Assembly (NCBI GenBank): GCA_964510225.1 | Contig: CAZEAN010000138.1 | Location: forward strand, 1 to 14,811 | Direction: 5' to 3' | Length of the DNA stretch: 14,811 bases | Source: CAZEAN01 sp964510225 | Lineage (GTDB): Bacteria > Planctomycetota > Planctomycetia > Isosphaerales > Isosphaeraceae | Shown: piece after piece, positions 1-8,300 of the stretch | How the letters are laid out: every line of letters begins with the position of its first letter | Position numbering within the stretch: the stretch's first letter is position 1 | Program-made: the position numbers and the translations under genes | The notes under the pieces: model-generated | What the model was told of the DNA's origin: nothing | Database searches by the model: none | Seen by the model: the letters and a program-made list of their open reading frames with translations, nothing else

Positions 1-2
1 TC

Positions 3-125
3 GACCCCATGATCGCGGCCATCGCCATCGAGAACGGATTGACGCTGGTCACCGGAAATACGGCCCACTACCAGGAGATTCAGACGCTCGGCTACCAGCT
101 CACGCTCGATAACTGGAAAACCTGA
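3..125 (+). CDS. PIN-domain (VapC-type) toxin, C-terminal part only
   Basis: The window opens inside a gene whose last 40 residues are readable, beginning DPMIAAIAIENG and containing LVTGNTAHYQ, with TGA at 123-125. That order (D-x-x-IAAIA, then a short strand and T-x-N-x-x-x-Y/F near the end) is the C-terminal signature of PIN-domain ribonucleases of the VapC toxin family. The aspartate of DPMI and the T-G-N segment correspond to the active-site side of the fold. VapC toxins cut tRNA or rRNA and are neutralised by a VapB antitoxin encoded just upstream, which would lie outside this window. The gene is cut by the window edge, so start and length are unknown. It sits 89 bases before a separate, complete toxin-antitoxin pair. 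Family call is fairly sure; activity is inferred. Confidence 0.75.
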   Translation, partial: DPMIAAIAIENGLTLVTGNTAHYQEIQTLGYQLTLDNWKT

Positions 126-157
126 AGGATGCGTCGTTCTACCGTCTCATCTCAAGA

Positions 158-186
158 ATGACCTCCGACCGAAATCGTGCTACCAT
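158..186 (+). promoter_or_regulatory. possible sigma70-type promoter for the toxin-antitoxin pair
   Basis: ATGACC (158-163) resembles a -35 box and TACCAT (181-186) a -10 box, each with four of six consensus bases, separated by 17 bases and ending 28 bases before the antitoxin start at 215. The fit is moderate and planctomycete promoters are poorly known, so this is a suggestion only. It would not fit with translation starting at the in-frame ATG at 158. Confidence 0.3.
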
Positions 187-214
187 ACGAAGATTAGGAC
201 ACAGGAGAAGGAGC

Positions 215-475
215 ATGGCCACAGAGCGAGTCAACGACCTACGAGCCTTCAAGGGGTTCATCGAGGAGAAGCTCTCCAACGGCGGAGTCGAACTCACCCC
301 GGAGGAGGCCCTCGTTCATTGGGAAATTGAGAACCAGACCGACCAGGAGCGGGCCGCCACGGTCGAGGCCCTCCGGGAAGCCCTCGACGACATGCGAGCC
401 GGAGACACCGGGATCCCCGCCAAAGAGGCCATCGCCGAGCTACGCCGCAAGCACAACCTGCCCGAAGTCCAATGA
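215..475 (+). CDS. antitoxin of a ParE-type toxin-antitoxin pair
   Basis: This 86-residue acidic, mostly helical protein begins MATERVNDLRAFKGF and carries LTPEEALVHWEIE, then MRAGDTGIPAKEAIAELRRKHN. The phrase 'ALxDMxAGDTG(I/V)P' followed by a short basic tail is what I remember of small antitoxins paired with RelE/ParE toxins, particularly in Planctomycetes. It would bind and neutralise the toxin encoded next, and probably also repress its own promoter. The start at 215 is chosen because AGGAG (203-207) lies seven bases upstream; an in-frame ATG at 158 lacks such a site and overlaps the likely promoter. The stop overlaps the toxin start (ATGA at 472-475), indicating translational coupling. 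Toxin partnership is strongly supported by position; the DNA-binding role is inferred. Confidence 0.85.
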   Translation: MATERVNDLRAFKGFIEEKLSNGGVELTPEEALVHWEIENQTDQERAATVEALREALDDMRAGDTGIPAKEAIAELRRKHNLPEVQ

Positions 476-798
476 GCTACCAAGTGCGGGTGCTCGCTCG
501 GGCACAGGCCGACCTCGACGACATTCTGACCTACCTCTCCGAGCGGTCCCCTGAAGGTGCCGCCCGACTGATTGCCAGCTTTGACCAGGCAACCGAACGC
601 CTCGGAAACAACCCGTTTGTCGCCGGGATTGCCCCGGAGAGCGAGGACTTGGACGAGGAGATCCGGCACATCATGTTTCGCACCAGGGCGGGCCGCACCT
701 ACCGGGCGTTGTTCGTCGTGGTGGGCGATGAGGTGCGAATCTTAAGAGTCCGAGGATCCGGGCAATCGACCGTAAAGCCCGACGATTTGGAGATCTGA
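472..798 (+). CDS. RelE/ParE-family toxin
   Basis: The 108-residue product begins MSYQVRVLARAQADLDDILTY, the usual opening of the RelE/ParE fold (a strand with A-x-x-D-L-x-x-I-x-x-Y). It continues with a helix pair containing IASFDQATERLGNNP, and ends with the characteristic beta strands RTYRALFVVVGDEVRILRVRG. Length and layout match complete family members. RelE relatives cleave mRNA on the ribosome and ParE relatives poison DNA gyrase; the sequence does not decide between them. The protein lacks an obvious RelE catalytic set, and ParE-like is my preferred reading. It overlaps the antitoxin gene by four bases, so the two form one operon. Such pairs typically stabilise plasmids or integrated elements, which fits the relaxase remnant downstream. 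Confidence 0.88.
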   Translation: MSYQVRVLARAQADLDDILTYLSERSPEGAARLIASFDQATERLGNNPFVAGIAPESEDLDEEIRHIMFRTRAGRTYRALFVVVGDEVRILRVRGSGQSTVKPDDLEI

Positions 799-946
799 GG
801 CCGACCTTGCCCTCCAACCGCTTCGGCTTCCCTGCCCCTCCTCCTCCCTTCCTCCGGATACGATGGACAGGGTTCCTTCCTCCCTGTTGCTCTCCTCAGA
901 GTCGAGGTATGACCGAGCTTTGATGTCATGACGGAGTAACTCATCA

Positions 947-2199
947 GTGCTCACGCCTGCCCCTCTGTCCTCTGGAGGCCCAGGCTACTACCTCTCGCTC
1001 GCTCAGAATGCGAGGGGTACTACGTCAAGGAAGCGGGGATTGAGCCTGCCGATATCTGGTATGGCGACGGGGCCCGCGAGTTCGGCCTCTCCGGCGAGGT
1101 CGGGGCCAGGGAGCTTACCACGCTCTGCGAGGGCATCGACCCGGAGAACCCTGAGAGCCGAGTCAGGAACGCCGAGAAGGAGAACCGGAAACGAGGGGAT
1201 GACCTCTGTTTCTCGGCCCCCAAGAGCGTCTCGGTCGCCTGGGCTCTTGCCTCGGACGACCTGAAAGAGGCGATTCAGAAGGCGTTGCACCGGGCGACCA
1301 AGGACGCCCTCGACTACATCCAGGAGGCGTGCGGCTTCGCCCGCGTCGGGGCCCAGGGGCAGGCGCTTGAGAAGGTGCCCCTCACCTTCGGCCCTCTTTG
1401 AGCACGCAAGTTCTAGGGCAGGGGACCCGCAGCTCCACATTCATGCGGTGACCCCGAATCTCACCAAGCACGCCGATGGCCGAGTCACCGCCATCGACTC
1501 GACCCATTTCTATGACCACCAGATGGCAGGGGGTGCCCTCTTCCGGGCCTCGCGCGCCGGAGGACTCCGGAAACTCGGCTTCGTCATCGAGCAGGACCGC
1601 TTTTCGTTCCGAATTCAGGGAGTCGATGAAGGGCTTTGCGAGCAGTTCTCCCAGCGAAGAGCCGAGATCGTTGACGGCATCCTCGAAGAGCTCGGGGCCA
1701 AGGCATCGGAGCTAAGCGACATCGAGAAAGAGCAACTCTTGGCTTCGGCCACGGGCCGATTCGCTGAGCTGACAAACCTTGAGACCCGTCGGAAGAAGGA
1801 AGAGCACCCGCGAGAAACGCTTTTTGAGCACTGGCAGGAGACCGCCCGCGAGCTGGGCATCCAGGTGCGGTATATCGAGGGCCTGATTCAACGCCCGAAG
1901 ACCCTCTCCCCCGAGGAGCGGGACGAGGCGAAGGAGCGAATCTTCGGGGCGACCCTCTCGGCGAGGAGATCCACGTCGGCGACTGGGTCTCGCTCAAGAA
2001 ACGCTCCCGGCCTTTGGGAATTGAGAACGGGTTTTCCGCCGAGGTGCTCGCAATTGATGAGCAGGCCCAGAAATCAACCCTCCGGCTCGATAAGGAGAGC
2101 CGCGAGGTCTCGCTCTCGCTCAAGGAATATGGGGCGAAGAATATCGGCCTCGGGTACGCCTCGACCGTCCATAAATCCCAGGGCCGCACAGTCGAGCAC
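947..2199 (+). pseudogene. MobF (TrwC/TraA-type) conjugative relaxase, degraded remnant
   Basis: Three frames together spell a MobF relaxase. From GTG 947 comes LTPAPLSSGGPGYYLSLA, the N-terminal strand and catalytic-tyrosine region. After a shift near 1010, another frame reads EGYYVKEAGI, then DLCFSAPKSVSVAWALA (about 1012-1401, stop at 1399). After a second shift near 1395 the frame continues FEHASSRAGDPQLHIHAVTPN, whose histidine pair (1436-1444) is the metal-binding HUH motif, and runs to about 1955. A third break at about 1955-1960 jumps to EIHVGDWVSLKK and then GYASTVHKSQGRTVEH, the C-terminal part of the RecD-like helicase domain. The Walker A region and most of the motor are missing, a deletion of several hundred residues compared with relatives. 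Homology stops at about 2199. Live members nick plasmid DNA at oriT and unwind it for transfer; this copy cannot function. Confidence 0.85.
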
Positions 2200-2583
2200 G
2201 GAGACGAACCGGCCGTCGGCCAGGGGAAAGAGCTCCACCTCGCCGGGGCAGTCGGCGCCGAGGTCGGGGCGGCCGTAGTGGAAGGCGAGCCGGTCGCCGT
2301 CGCGGGCGGTGAAGACGAAGGGGATAACGCTGTCGAACTCGGCGGTCGTCGGACCGCTGAAGTCCAGGGCCCGAACGGCCCCCTCGCCGCAGTGGGGGCC
2401 CAACACGGTAGCCGTGCCAACGGCCCAGTGGGGCGCGCTCTCGCCGGGCAGCGGGATGAAGTCGACGACCCTCGCGCCGACAATGCGGAATGGCACCACC
2501 TGCGCCTGCGCCGTTGCCGCCGAGACGAGCACGGCGGCCGAGCAGAGCATGAAGGCCAGGATCGATCGGGGCGAGCGGAACAT
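2074..2583 (-). pseudogene. truncated secreted protein running into antisense relaxase DNA
   Basis: Read on the minus strand from ATG at 2581-2583, with GGAGA about eight bases upstream, this frame begins MFRSPRSILAFMLCSAAVLV and has a classic Sec signal peptide (basic start, hydrophobic core, cleavage near residue 27 after AQA). The exported part carries PHWAVGTATVLGPHCGEG, ARDGDRLAFHYG and LADGRFVSV, the short beta-strand pattern of small secreted proteins I have seen in Planctomycetes; function is unknown. At about residue 128 the family-like sequence stops, and the frame continues to TAA-side position 2074 only as the reverse complement of the relaxase remnant. So the native C-terminus is lost. 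The encoded chimera would be 169 residues. The genuine part is roughly 2200-2583. Secretion is clear; family identity is less certain. Confidence 0.6.
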
Positions 2584-2692
2584 GGTGAGGTCTCCGAGAA
2601 GGCAATCGGGGAACGGAACAAGATCGCGTAGGCACTCGAGTCCCGAGCGTGTCCTCTCCAGGTACGCTAAAAGCAGAGAGAGAAACCACCGC

Positions 2693-3148
2693 CTGATCGT
2701 CACGCTAAGCCGTAAGTACTTCCGTCGACGGGAGAACGGACGGTGCGTGATTGAAACGGGCGAGAAACCCACTCGGTTTGCAGCGTCCGTTCCAAGCGAA
2801 AGATCCTGGAAATCGTACCTGTCAACCAAGAAAGCCAGGAACTCGATCCGTGTGGCTCGCCAGATCGCGAGAGAGGTGGAGCGTTTAGGGAAGGCTTCCG
2901 TAGCCGCGCAGAGCCTGGGCCTGAGCCGAACGATGGTCTGCTACCACATGGAGCTCCTCGAACGCCTTCCGGAAGATTTCATCCAGTGGCTCGAAGCAGA
3001 GGATGACCAAGTAATCTGGCGGTGCTTCAGCGAACGTCGGCTGAGACCGATCACAAAGATTGCGGACACCGAAGAGCAAGTGCGGCGGCTCGCAGAAATG
3101 ATTGAGGAGGCGAACAAACTCGTGCGAAGCGCCGTTGCCCAGGAATGA
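2693..3148 (+). CDS. ParB-like helix-turn-helix DNA-binding protein
   Basis: The frame encodes about 151 residues if it starts at CTG 2693; GTG at 2747 is the conservative alternative, and no convincing ribosome binding site decides between them. The core is a helix-turn-helix at residues 68-91 (ASVAAQSLGLSRTMVCYHME), followed by LLERLPEDFIQWLEA and then CFSERRLRPITKIADTEEQV. This is the layout of ParB/KorB-type HTH domains and of small HTH proteins that I recall beside serine recombinase genes in Planctomycetes ('TRARVTQ...LLxLAPDIQE...ERxLRPIA'). No recombinase lies in this window. The N-terminal segment SRKYFRRRENGRCVIETGE also resembles that family, which favours the upstream start. It converges on the minus-strand gene ending at 3217. 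DNA binding is well supported; the biological role is unknown. Confidence 0.65.
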   Translation: MIVTLSRKYFRRRENGRCVIETGEKPTRFAASVPSERSWKSYLSTKKARNSIRVARQIAREVERLGKASVAAQSLGLSRTMVCYHMELLERLPEDFIQWLEAEDDQVIWRCFSERRLRPITKIADTEEQVRRLAEMIEEANKLVRSAVAQE

Positions 3149-3216
3149 AAAACCCTACCAACCTGCACTTACGTCCTCGGTGACGAATGACTGAATCAGA
3201 TCACGATGGGGGTTAA

Positions 3217-3839
3217 CTATCCTATCAGATCATCGACTCGAAATCCCCACTCACGTGCTATTTCGTTGGCGTCATCTTCACGCTCCTGCCACTCTTCCCG
3301 GGTCCTTATCGATTGTGCATGTGACGGCGTTGCCCAACATAGTGTCGCGTGTGACCGAGTTCGTGTCCGATAAGTGGCAACACTAACTCGGCAGGCATGT
3401 TTGCCACTACCTCGGAGCTGAACCTCAGGAAAATGCCATTTGTGCACTCACCAGGCCACTGTGTCTGCGTACCCATGGTGATGCATGGCACAAGAGGATA
3501 AAGCATAGACTCGGTGGATGCCCATTTGGCAACAATGGCATCGCGATCTTCAGAAGAAACTTGCTTCCTCGCAACCTGGAACGATCGAGCAAACAGCTCG
3601 GAGTTATCCGCGACGTCCGTGCCGATAAAGAGTCGGGCCTCTCGCTCGATGATCCAGTATGATTCTCGCAGACGTTCCACCGCGGCATCGGGAACGAAAC
3701 GAGGGTTAGGATACATTTCCCGAAGTTCTGCTCCCGTTATCGTTTCCATGGGCTTATCTCCTGAGCCAAATCTAGCCATCAACCCCGTGAATCCAGTCTC
3801 GATGGCCCGCCACAAACTTTTGAACATAGCAAACACCAT
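3217..3839 (-). pseudogene. HExxH metallopeptidase-like gene split by a frameshift
   Basis: From ATG 3839 the frame gives 177 residues beginning MVFAMFKSLWRAIETG and reaching LVLPLIGHELGHTRHYVG, where H159-E160-L161-G162-H163 is a zinc-binding HExxH motif. The frame then stops early (TAA at 3306-3308). A different frame immediately takes over with REEWQEREDDANEIAREWGF, ending in VDDLIG and TAG at 3217. That segment, with an acidic ED-D-A-N-x-x-A-x-x-WGF helix, is just what follows HExxH in gluzincin-type peptidases, where a glutamate is the third zinc ligand. One shift near 3305-3315 would restore about 206 residues. The break may be real decay or a sequencing error. The start is 24 bases past the stop of the upstream gene, so it is probably the last gene of the restriction operon. 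Substrate unknown. Confidence 0.6.
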
Positions 3840-3862
3840 TCAAATCCGGGCACTTGAGATAT

Positions 3863-4516
3863 CTATCTAGAGCAGTCGGCGAACTTCTCTTTGAAGTTAT
3901 CACGCAGGGTGTCGTGATGGGTGGCCGGATCACGCAAGCTTGCGAAATAGGCTCGGAAATAGGCCATCACTTCGTTGAACAAGTGCGTTGGATAGACGAT
4001 TACGACCGGGCAATCACCCCCCGTCGTCGAGCTTGTCGCCCCAGTTCCATAGGTTGCCAATCCGCTCGCTTCGATTGCCGGAGGTCTATTTCCAGGATTG
4101 ATTCCGCAATAGAGAGGAGCGTGAGCTTGGTGGAGGATGCCACATCTGAAGCCGGTGTACAACACATCGTCCACGTCATTCAATGGTTCGTGCCGCGGGT
4201 TGCTCGAAGAGCCTTGGGGAGGCCGGAATCCCTCAATCGCCGGCGAGAGCGATCCAGCATAAGCTGGCAGGTTGTTGTGTATGAAGTCCTTGAACACCGT
4301 TCGTGAACCCTCTGGAACTCCCTGCTCAAACTGGCTCAGGGTGTCGATGAGCAAACATGTTACGGCAGCAACTGTAAACGAGTAGTGCCCGCCATCGTCT
4401 CGTTTAGCCAACCATCTCGCGGGCTTTCGACGCCACCCATTGACCTTGGATTCCAACAGCACTTCGATCGGGTCGATGTACCAGTCCCCAATCCTTGCCT
4501 CAAAGAACTCGATCAT
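3863..4516 (-). CDS. hypothetical protein with HEPN-like R-x4-H motif
   Basis: I do not recognise a named family for this 217-residue soluble protein, which begins MIEFFEARIGDWYIDPIEVL. The centre contains VDDVLYTGFRCGILHQAHAP, giving R124-x4-H129 in a hydrophobic helix. This 'F/Y-R-x-G-I/L-L/V-H-x-A' pattern resembles HEPN-domain RNases, where the arginine and histidine form the active site of a dimer. An upstream helix, SFTVAAVTCLLIDTLSQFEQ, also fits the all-helical fold. It has AGGA four bases before its ATG. The gene follows the DUF45 peptidase gene after 115 bases and precedes the frameshifted peptidase gene by 24, all in the operon direction. PrrC, an HEPN anticodon nuclease, is an established example of such a protein tied to a type I system. 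Here the RNase role is inference; the motif could be fortuitous. Confidence 0.7.
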   Translation of the reverse strand: MIEFFEARIGDWYIDPIEVLLESKVNGWRRKPARWLAKRDDGGHYSFTVAAVTCLLIDTLSQFEQGVPEGSRTVFKDFIHNNLPAYAGSLSPAIEGFRPPQGSSSNPRHEPLNDVDDVLYTGFRCGILHQAHAPLYCGINPGNRPPAIEASGLATYGTGATSSTTGGDCPVVIVYPTHLFNEVMAYFRAYFASLRDPATHHDTLRDNFKEKFADCSR

Positions 4517-4631
4517 CTTCCTGAGATCGTGGCGACTCGCGTTGACCGTGTCCTACTTTATCCGCTTCGCAAAAAAAGTTTGGCCACAACAGGTTCGTAA
4601 AACGGATTGAAAATTGGACCAGTGCTCATGT

Positions 4632-5357
4632 TCAATACTCCCAGTCCTCATGCGCCAATGGTGCCCGGTTCAGTTCCTTGCGGTGGGTTCGCCACAGAGG
4701 CATGAATTGGTCCATGTAGGCCCGGAAGTTGTCGTTGTGGTGGCGTTCCAGCAGGTGGACCATCTCGTGAACGAGGATGTACTCCAGGCAGGCGATCGGC
4801 TTCTTGGCCAGTTCCAGGTTGATCCAGATCCGCTTCGCCTCAATGTTACAGGTGCCCCACTTGGTCTTCATCCGCTTGATGCCGCAGTGCGCCACTTCCA
4901 CGCCGACGATCGGCTCCCATTTGGCCAGCAGATCCGGGATCTGGTCGCGGAGTAGCTGCCGATACCAACGCTGCAACACCTCGCGTCGTTTCTCTTCATC
5001 ACTGCCTGGCCGAACTCGCATTTCCAGGGTTCGGCCGTTGCGGATGGCGATCGACGCCGGAGCGGCTTCTTCGGTCACGTTCAGCCGGTAGCGCCGGCCC
5101 TGCACGAAGTGGCTCTCCCCGGTGATCATCTCTCGCTGGGACTGCCGCTCCTGCTGCTCCAGGGTGTCCTGCTGCCGACGTATCCAGCCGAGTCGCGAGA
5201 TCACGGCCAGACGGACGGTCTCGTCGCTGGTACGCAGCGGGACGGCGACTCGAACGCGGCCATGTGGCGGGTAGACGGCCAGATGCAGGTTTTTGATGTC
5301 CTTCCGGACAACGTCGACGGGGATCCCGCTGACTTCAATCTGGTGGTCAGTAGCCAT
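4632..5357 (-). CDS. YgjP-like (DUF45/M48-type) zinc metallopeptidase
   Basis: The 241-residue product begins MATDHQIEVSGIPVDVVRKD and has the DUF45 layout. An N-terminal beta-rich part contains NLHLAVYPPHGRVRVAVP and the R-x-x-W-I-x-x-Q helix (RLGWIRRQQ), and a middle part has the conserved KTKWGTC turn (residues 164-170). The catalytic helix is H197-E198-M199-V200-H201, with H207 in LLERHHNDNF as the likely third zinc ligand. All expected residues are present and length is normal. GAAGGAG lies seven bases before the ATG, inside the end of hsdR, which it overlaps by 11 bases, so the two are translationally coupled. DUF45 proteins are often encoded beside type I restriction genes, but their substrate is not established. 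The family call is firm. Confidence 0.92.
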   Translation of the reverse strand: MATDHQIEVSGIPVDVVRKDIKNLHLAVYPPHGRVRVAVPLRTSDETVRLAVISRLGWIRRQQDTLEQQERQSQREMITGESHFVQGRRYRLNVTEEAAPASIAIRNGRTLEMRVRPGSDEEKRREVLQRWYRQLLRDQIPDLLAKWEPIVGVEVAHCGIKRMKTKWGTCNIEAKRIWINLELAKKPIACLEYILVHEMVHLLERHHNDNFRAYMDQFMPLWRTHRKELNRAPLAHEDWEY

Positions 5358-8300
5358 TCTTCGGCTCCTTCACGATCTCGAAGATCGATTCCACCAGCGC
5401 GTCATCTGCCCCCAGCACGGATTTGATCGCGATCCGAACCTCCTTCTCCTTGAACTTGTTTCCCCGCCAACCGGCCTTCTTGTTGTCGCGGATCGCCTGG
5501 TCGACCTGAAGGGCAAGTTCCTCCATCTTGTCGAGGTTGTCGTACAACGATCGAAGTCCGGGGCTCCTGATCGCCGCCGGGTAGGCCGACTGGGTCTCTG
5601 GCTTCTTGACCTTCCGGGTCAGTTCCACGATCTTAGCCAGGTACTCCTTGTAGTTCAGGGCCTGGGTCTTGCGGGCCTTGATCAGGTCGTCCAGCAGCTC
5701 CGACATCTTCTCGTAGTACTTCGGATTGACGGCCATCTCGTCGATGATGACCTTGCGGACGTTGTTCTCGATGGTCTCGGCCATCGACTCCTCGCCCTTC
5801 AACCCCTTCGGCAGCTTGTCGAGGGCCTCTTCGCCACGCTCGACGATCAACTCCACCAAGCTCATGTCATCGAACGCCGAGACTTTCGCGCTCTCCTCGG
5901 CGCTGATGTAGTTGTCGAGCAGGTGACGCATCGCCGGCTCGAACACCTTCATGTCGACGTAGTCTCCGCTGCGGAGCTTGACCTCTTCGCGCAGCTTCTC
6001 GAAGTGGCTGACCTCGGCTTTGATCGTCTGCGTCTCGGAGTCTGAATAGCCCGCTTCCTGCATCTCGTTGGCCAGGTTCGCGTAGGCTCGGATCAGGGAT
6101 GCCGTCAGCTTGTACAGGGCCACCCGCTTCGGTTCGTTCTCCTTGAGTGAGTCGGGTTCGTCGCTCGTCCCGCAGAAGAACTTGAGATGCGCCTCCTGGT
6201 CCCTCGGCGGAGGCACCGGCTCGCAGAGGGCCTTGATCGCCTCCCGCAGCTCTTCCAGTCGTTCCCGTCCCTTTTCCAGCCGATCCTTCAGCAGGCCGGC
6301 CACGTCCTCATCGTCGAAGCCGTCGAACGCTTCGCTGGTGTAGTCCTTGATCGACTTCTCCAGCGACTTGAACAAGTCCTTGTAGTCGATGATGTACCCG
6401 TACTCTTTGTCGTCGCCGTCCAGCCGGTTCACGCGGCAGATCGCCTGGAACAGGCCGTGATCCTGCATCTGCTTGTCGATGTACAGATACGTGGCGGGTG
6501 GGGCGTCGAAGCCGGTCAGTAGTTTGTCCACGACGATCAGCAGCTTCATCTGGCCGGGCTGCTCGATGAACCGCTTCTTCACGTCCTTCTCGAACTGCTC
6601 GACCTTGTACATGGCCGTCTCTTCGGGTTCGTCGAAGTGTTCGGCCAGCATCTTCCGGTAGATGTCATACTGCCGCAGCTTCTCGGTCAGCCCTTCGCCC
6701 GTCTCCTCGCCCTTGATGTCCGCGGGGGCCGGCTTGTACGAGGTGACGATCGCGCACTTGCCCTTCAGGTCGGTCTGTTGGAACATCTCGAAGAACCGGC
6801 AAGCCGAGTAGATGCTGCCGGACACGAGCATCGCGTTGCCGTGACCGCTCTTCAGGCGGTCGCGTTTTTTCATGTCCAACCAAACATCGGACACGATCTT
6901 GGAGAGGCGATCCTTCGCGCTGAGCACTTTCTGCATGGTGCCCCAGCGCTCTTTGAGCTGAGCCTTTCCAAGGTCAGATAGTCCCTGTGTATTGACTTCA
7001 AACCAATCGTCGATCTTCTCTTGCGACGTGATGCTCTGGTCGATGTCGCGGGCCTCGTAGCGCAGGTCCAGCACCACGCCGTCCTTGACCGCCTCGTTGT
7101 ACTTGTAGGTATGAATGTAAGGACCGAAGACCTCGATGCTCTTCTGCTTGTCCTTCTTGAGAAGCGGGGTGCCGGTGAAACCGATCAGCATCGCGCTCGG
7201 CAGGATCGCCTTCATCGCCTCGTGCAACTTGCCCGACTGCGTGCGGTGGCATTCGTCGACGAACACGAAGATGTCCCCCTTGGCATGAAAACCCTTGGGC
7301 AGGCTCTTCTTGATCTCCTCGACGTAGGCATCGACATCCTTGTCGCTCAGCGCCTCTTCGCTGGTGCCGAACTTGTGGACCAGCGAGCAGATTAGCCACT
7401 GCTCGCTGGCGTTTAGCACGTTGACCAGGTCGGCCCCGCTCTTGGTGCGGTAGATGTGCTCGTCGACGCCGCTGAACACCTTCTCGATCTGTTCATCCAG
7501 CTCGGTGCGATCGGTGATGATCAGCACGCGAGGGTCCTCAACATGCTCGCGAATCCACTTCGCCAGCCAGACCATCGTCAGGCTCTTGCCGCTCCCTTGG
7601 GTGTGCCAGATGATGCCGCCTTCGCGGCGTTTGACCTGTTCCTGAGCGGCCCGCACGCCGAAGTACTGGTTGTGCCGGCAGGTCTTCTTGATGCCGGCGT
7701 CGAACACGGTGAAGTCGTGAATGATCTCCAGCAGGCGATCCTTGCGGCAAATCTGATGCAGGCCGGCCTCTAGTGGGTTGGTGAGCGGGCTGTCTTCCTT
7801 CCAATGGAGCCAGTACTTCTCTGGCGTCTTGATCACGGCGTAGCGCAGGCCCTCGGTATCGTTGCCGGCCATCACGAGCTGCACGGTGGCGAAGAATGGG
7901 CGGATGAAGTCCTTCTTCTGGTTGTCGAGATTCTGCCGGATGCCCTCGGTGACGGAGACGGTGGACCGCTTCAGCTCCAGGATGCCTATTGCGATGCCGT
8001 TGACGTAGAGCACGATGTCGGGGCGTTTGTCGTGCGATTTACTATCGCTGGCAGCCACCGTCACTTCCTCGGCGATCGCGAAGTCGTTGTTCTCCGGGTT
8101 CTCCCAGTCGATCAACCAGACGGTGACCTTGTGCTCGCCCACGTCAGGCGACACCTTCACGCCGTAACGGAGCTTGCTATACACCTCGCGGTTGGCGTCG
8201 TAGAGCGTCTTGGTGCCGCTGACCGCCTTAGCCTTGCCCAGCTCGTACAGCACCTTGTTGATGATCTTGTCGCTGTGCCCCTGCCGTTTCAGCCAGTTGG

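Noticed and set aside
1584..2621. 345-codon minus-strand frame across the relaxase and secreted gene
   Set aside because: It is in a different frame from the signal-peptide protein and is antisense to recognisable relaxase sequence. Its text is arginine/proline/serine-rich without any motif.
2309..2692. Long N-terminal extension of the HTH gene from ATG 2309
   Set aside because: This part runs antisense through the signal peptide gene and has no family resemblance. The recognisable protein begins near 2693.
3149..3216. Shared terminator between the convergent genes
   Set aside because: No stem-loop found. There is only a direct repeat of ATCAGATCA at 3195-3203 and 3224-3232, too short to weigh.
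4517..4631. Terminator between the DUF45 and HEPN-like genes
   Set aside because: There is a run of seven T on the minus strand but no preceding stem that I can pair, so operon continuity remains open.
5293..6045. 250-codon open frame on the + strand, and other long + frames through 5300-12100
   Set aside because: They lie antisense to hsdR, hsdS and hsdM, which show full catalytic motifs. The leucine/valine/aspartate-rich text is the usual mirror of high-GC coding sequence.
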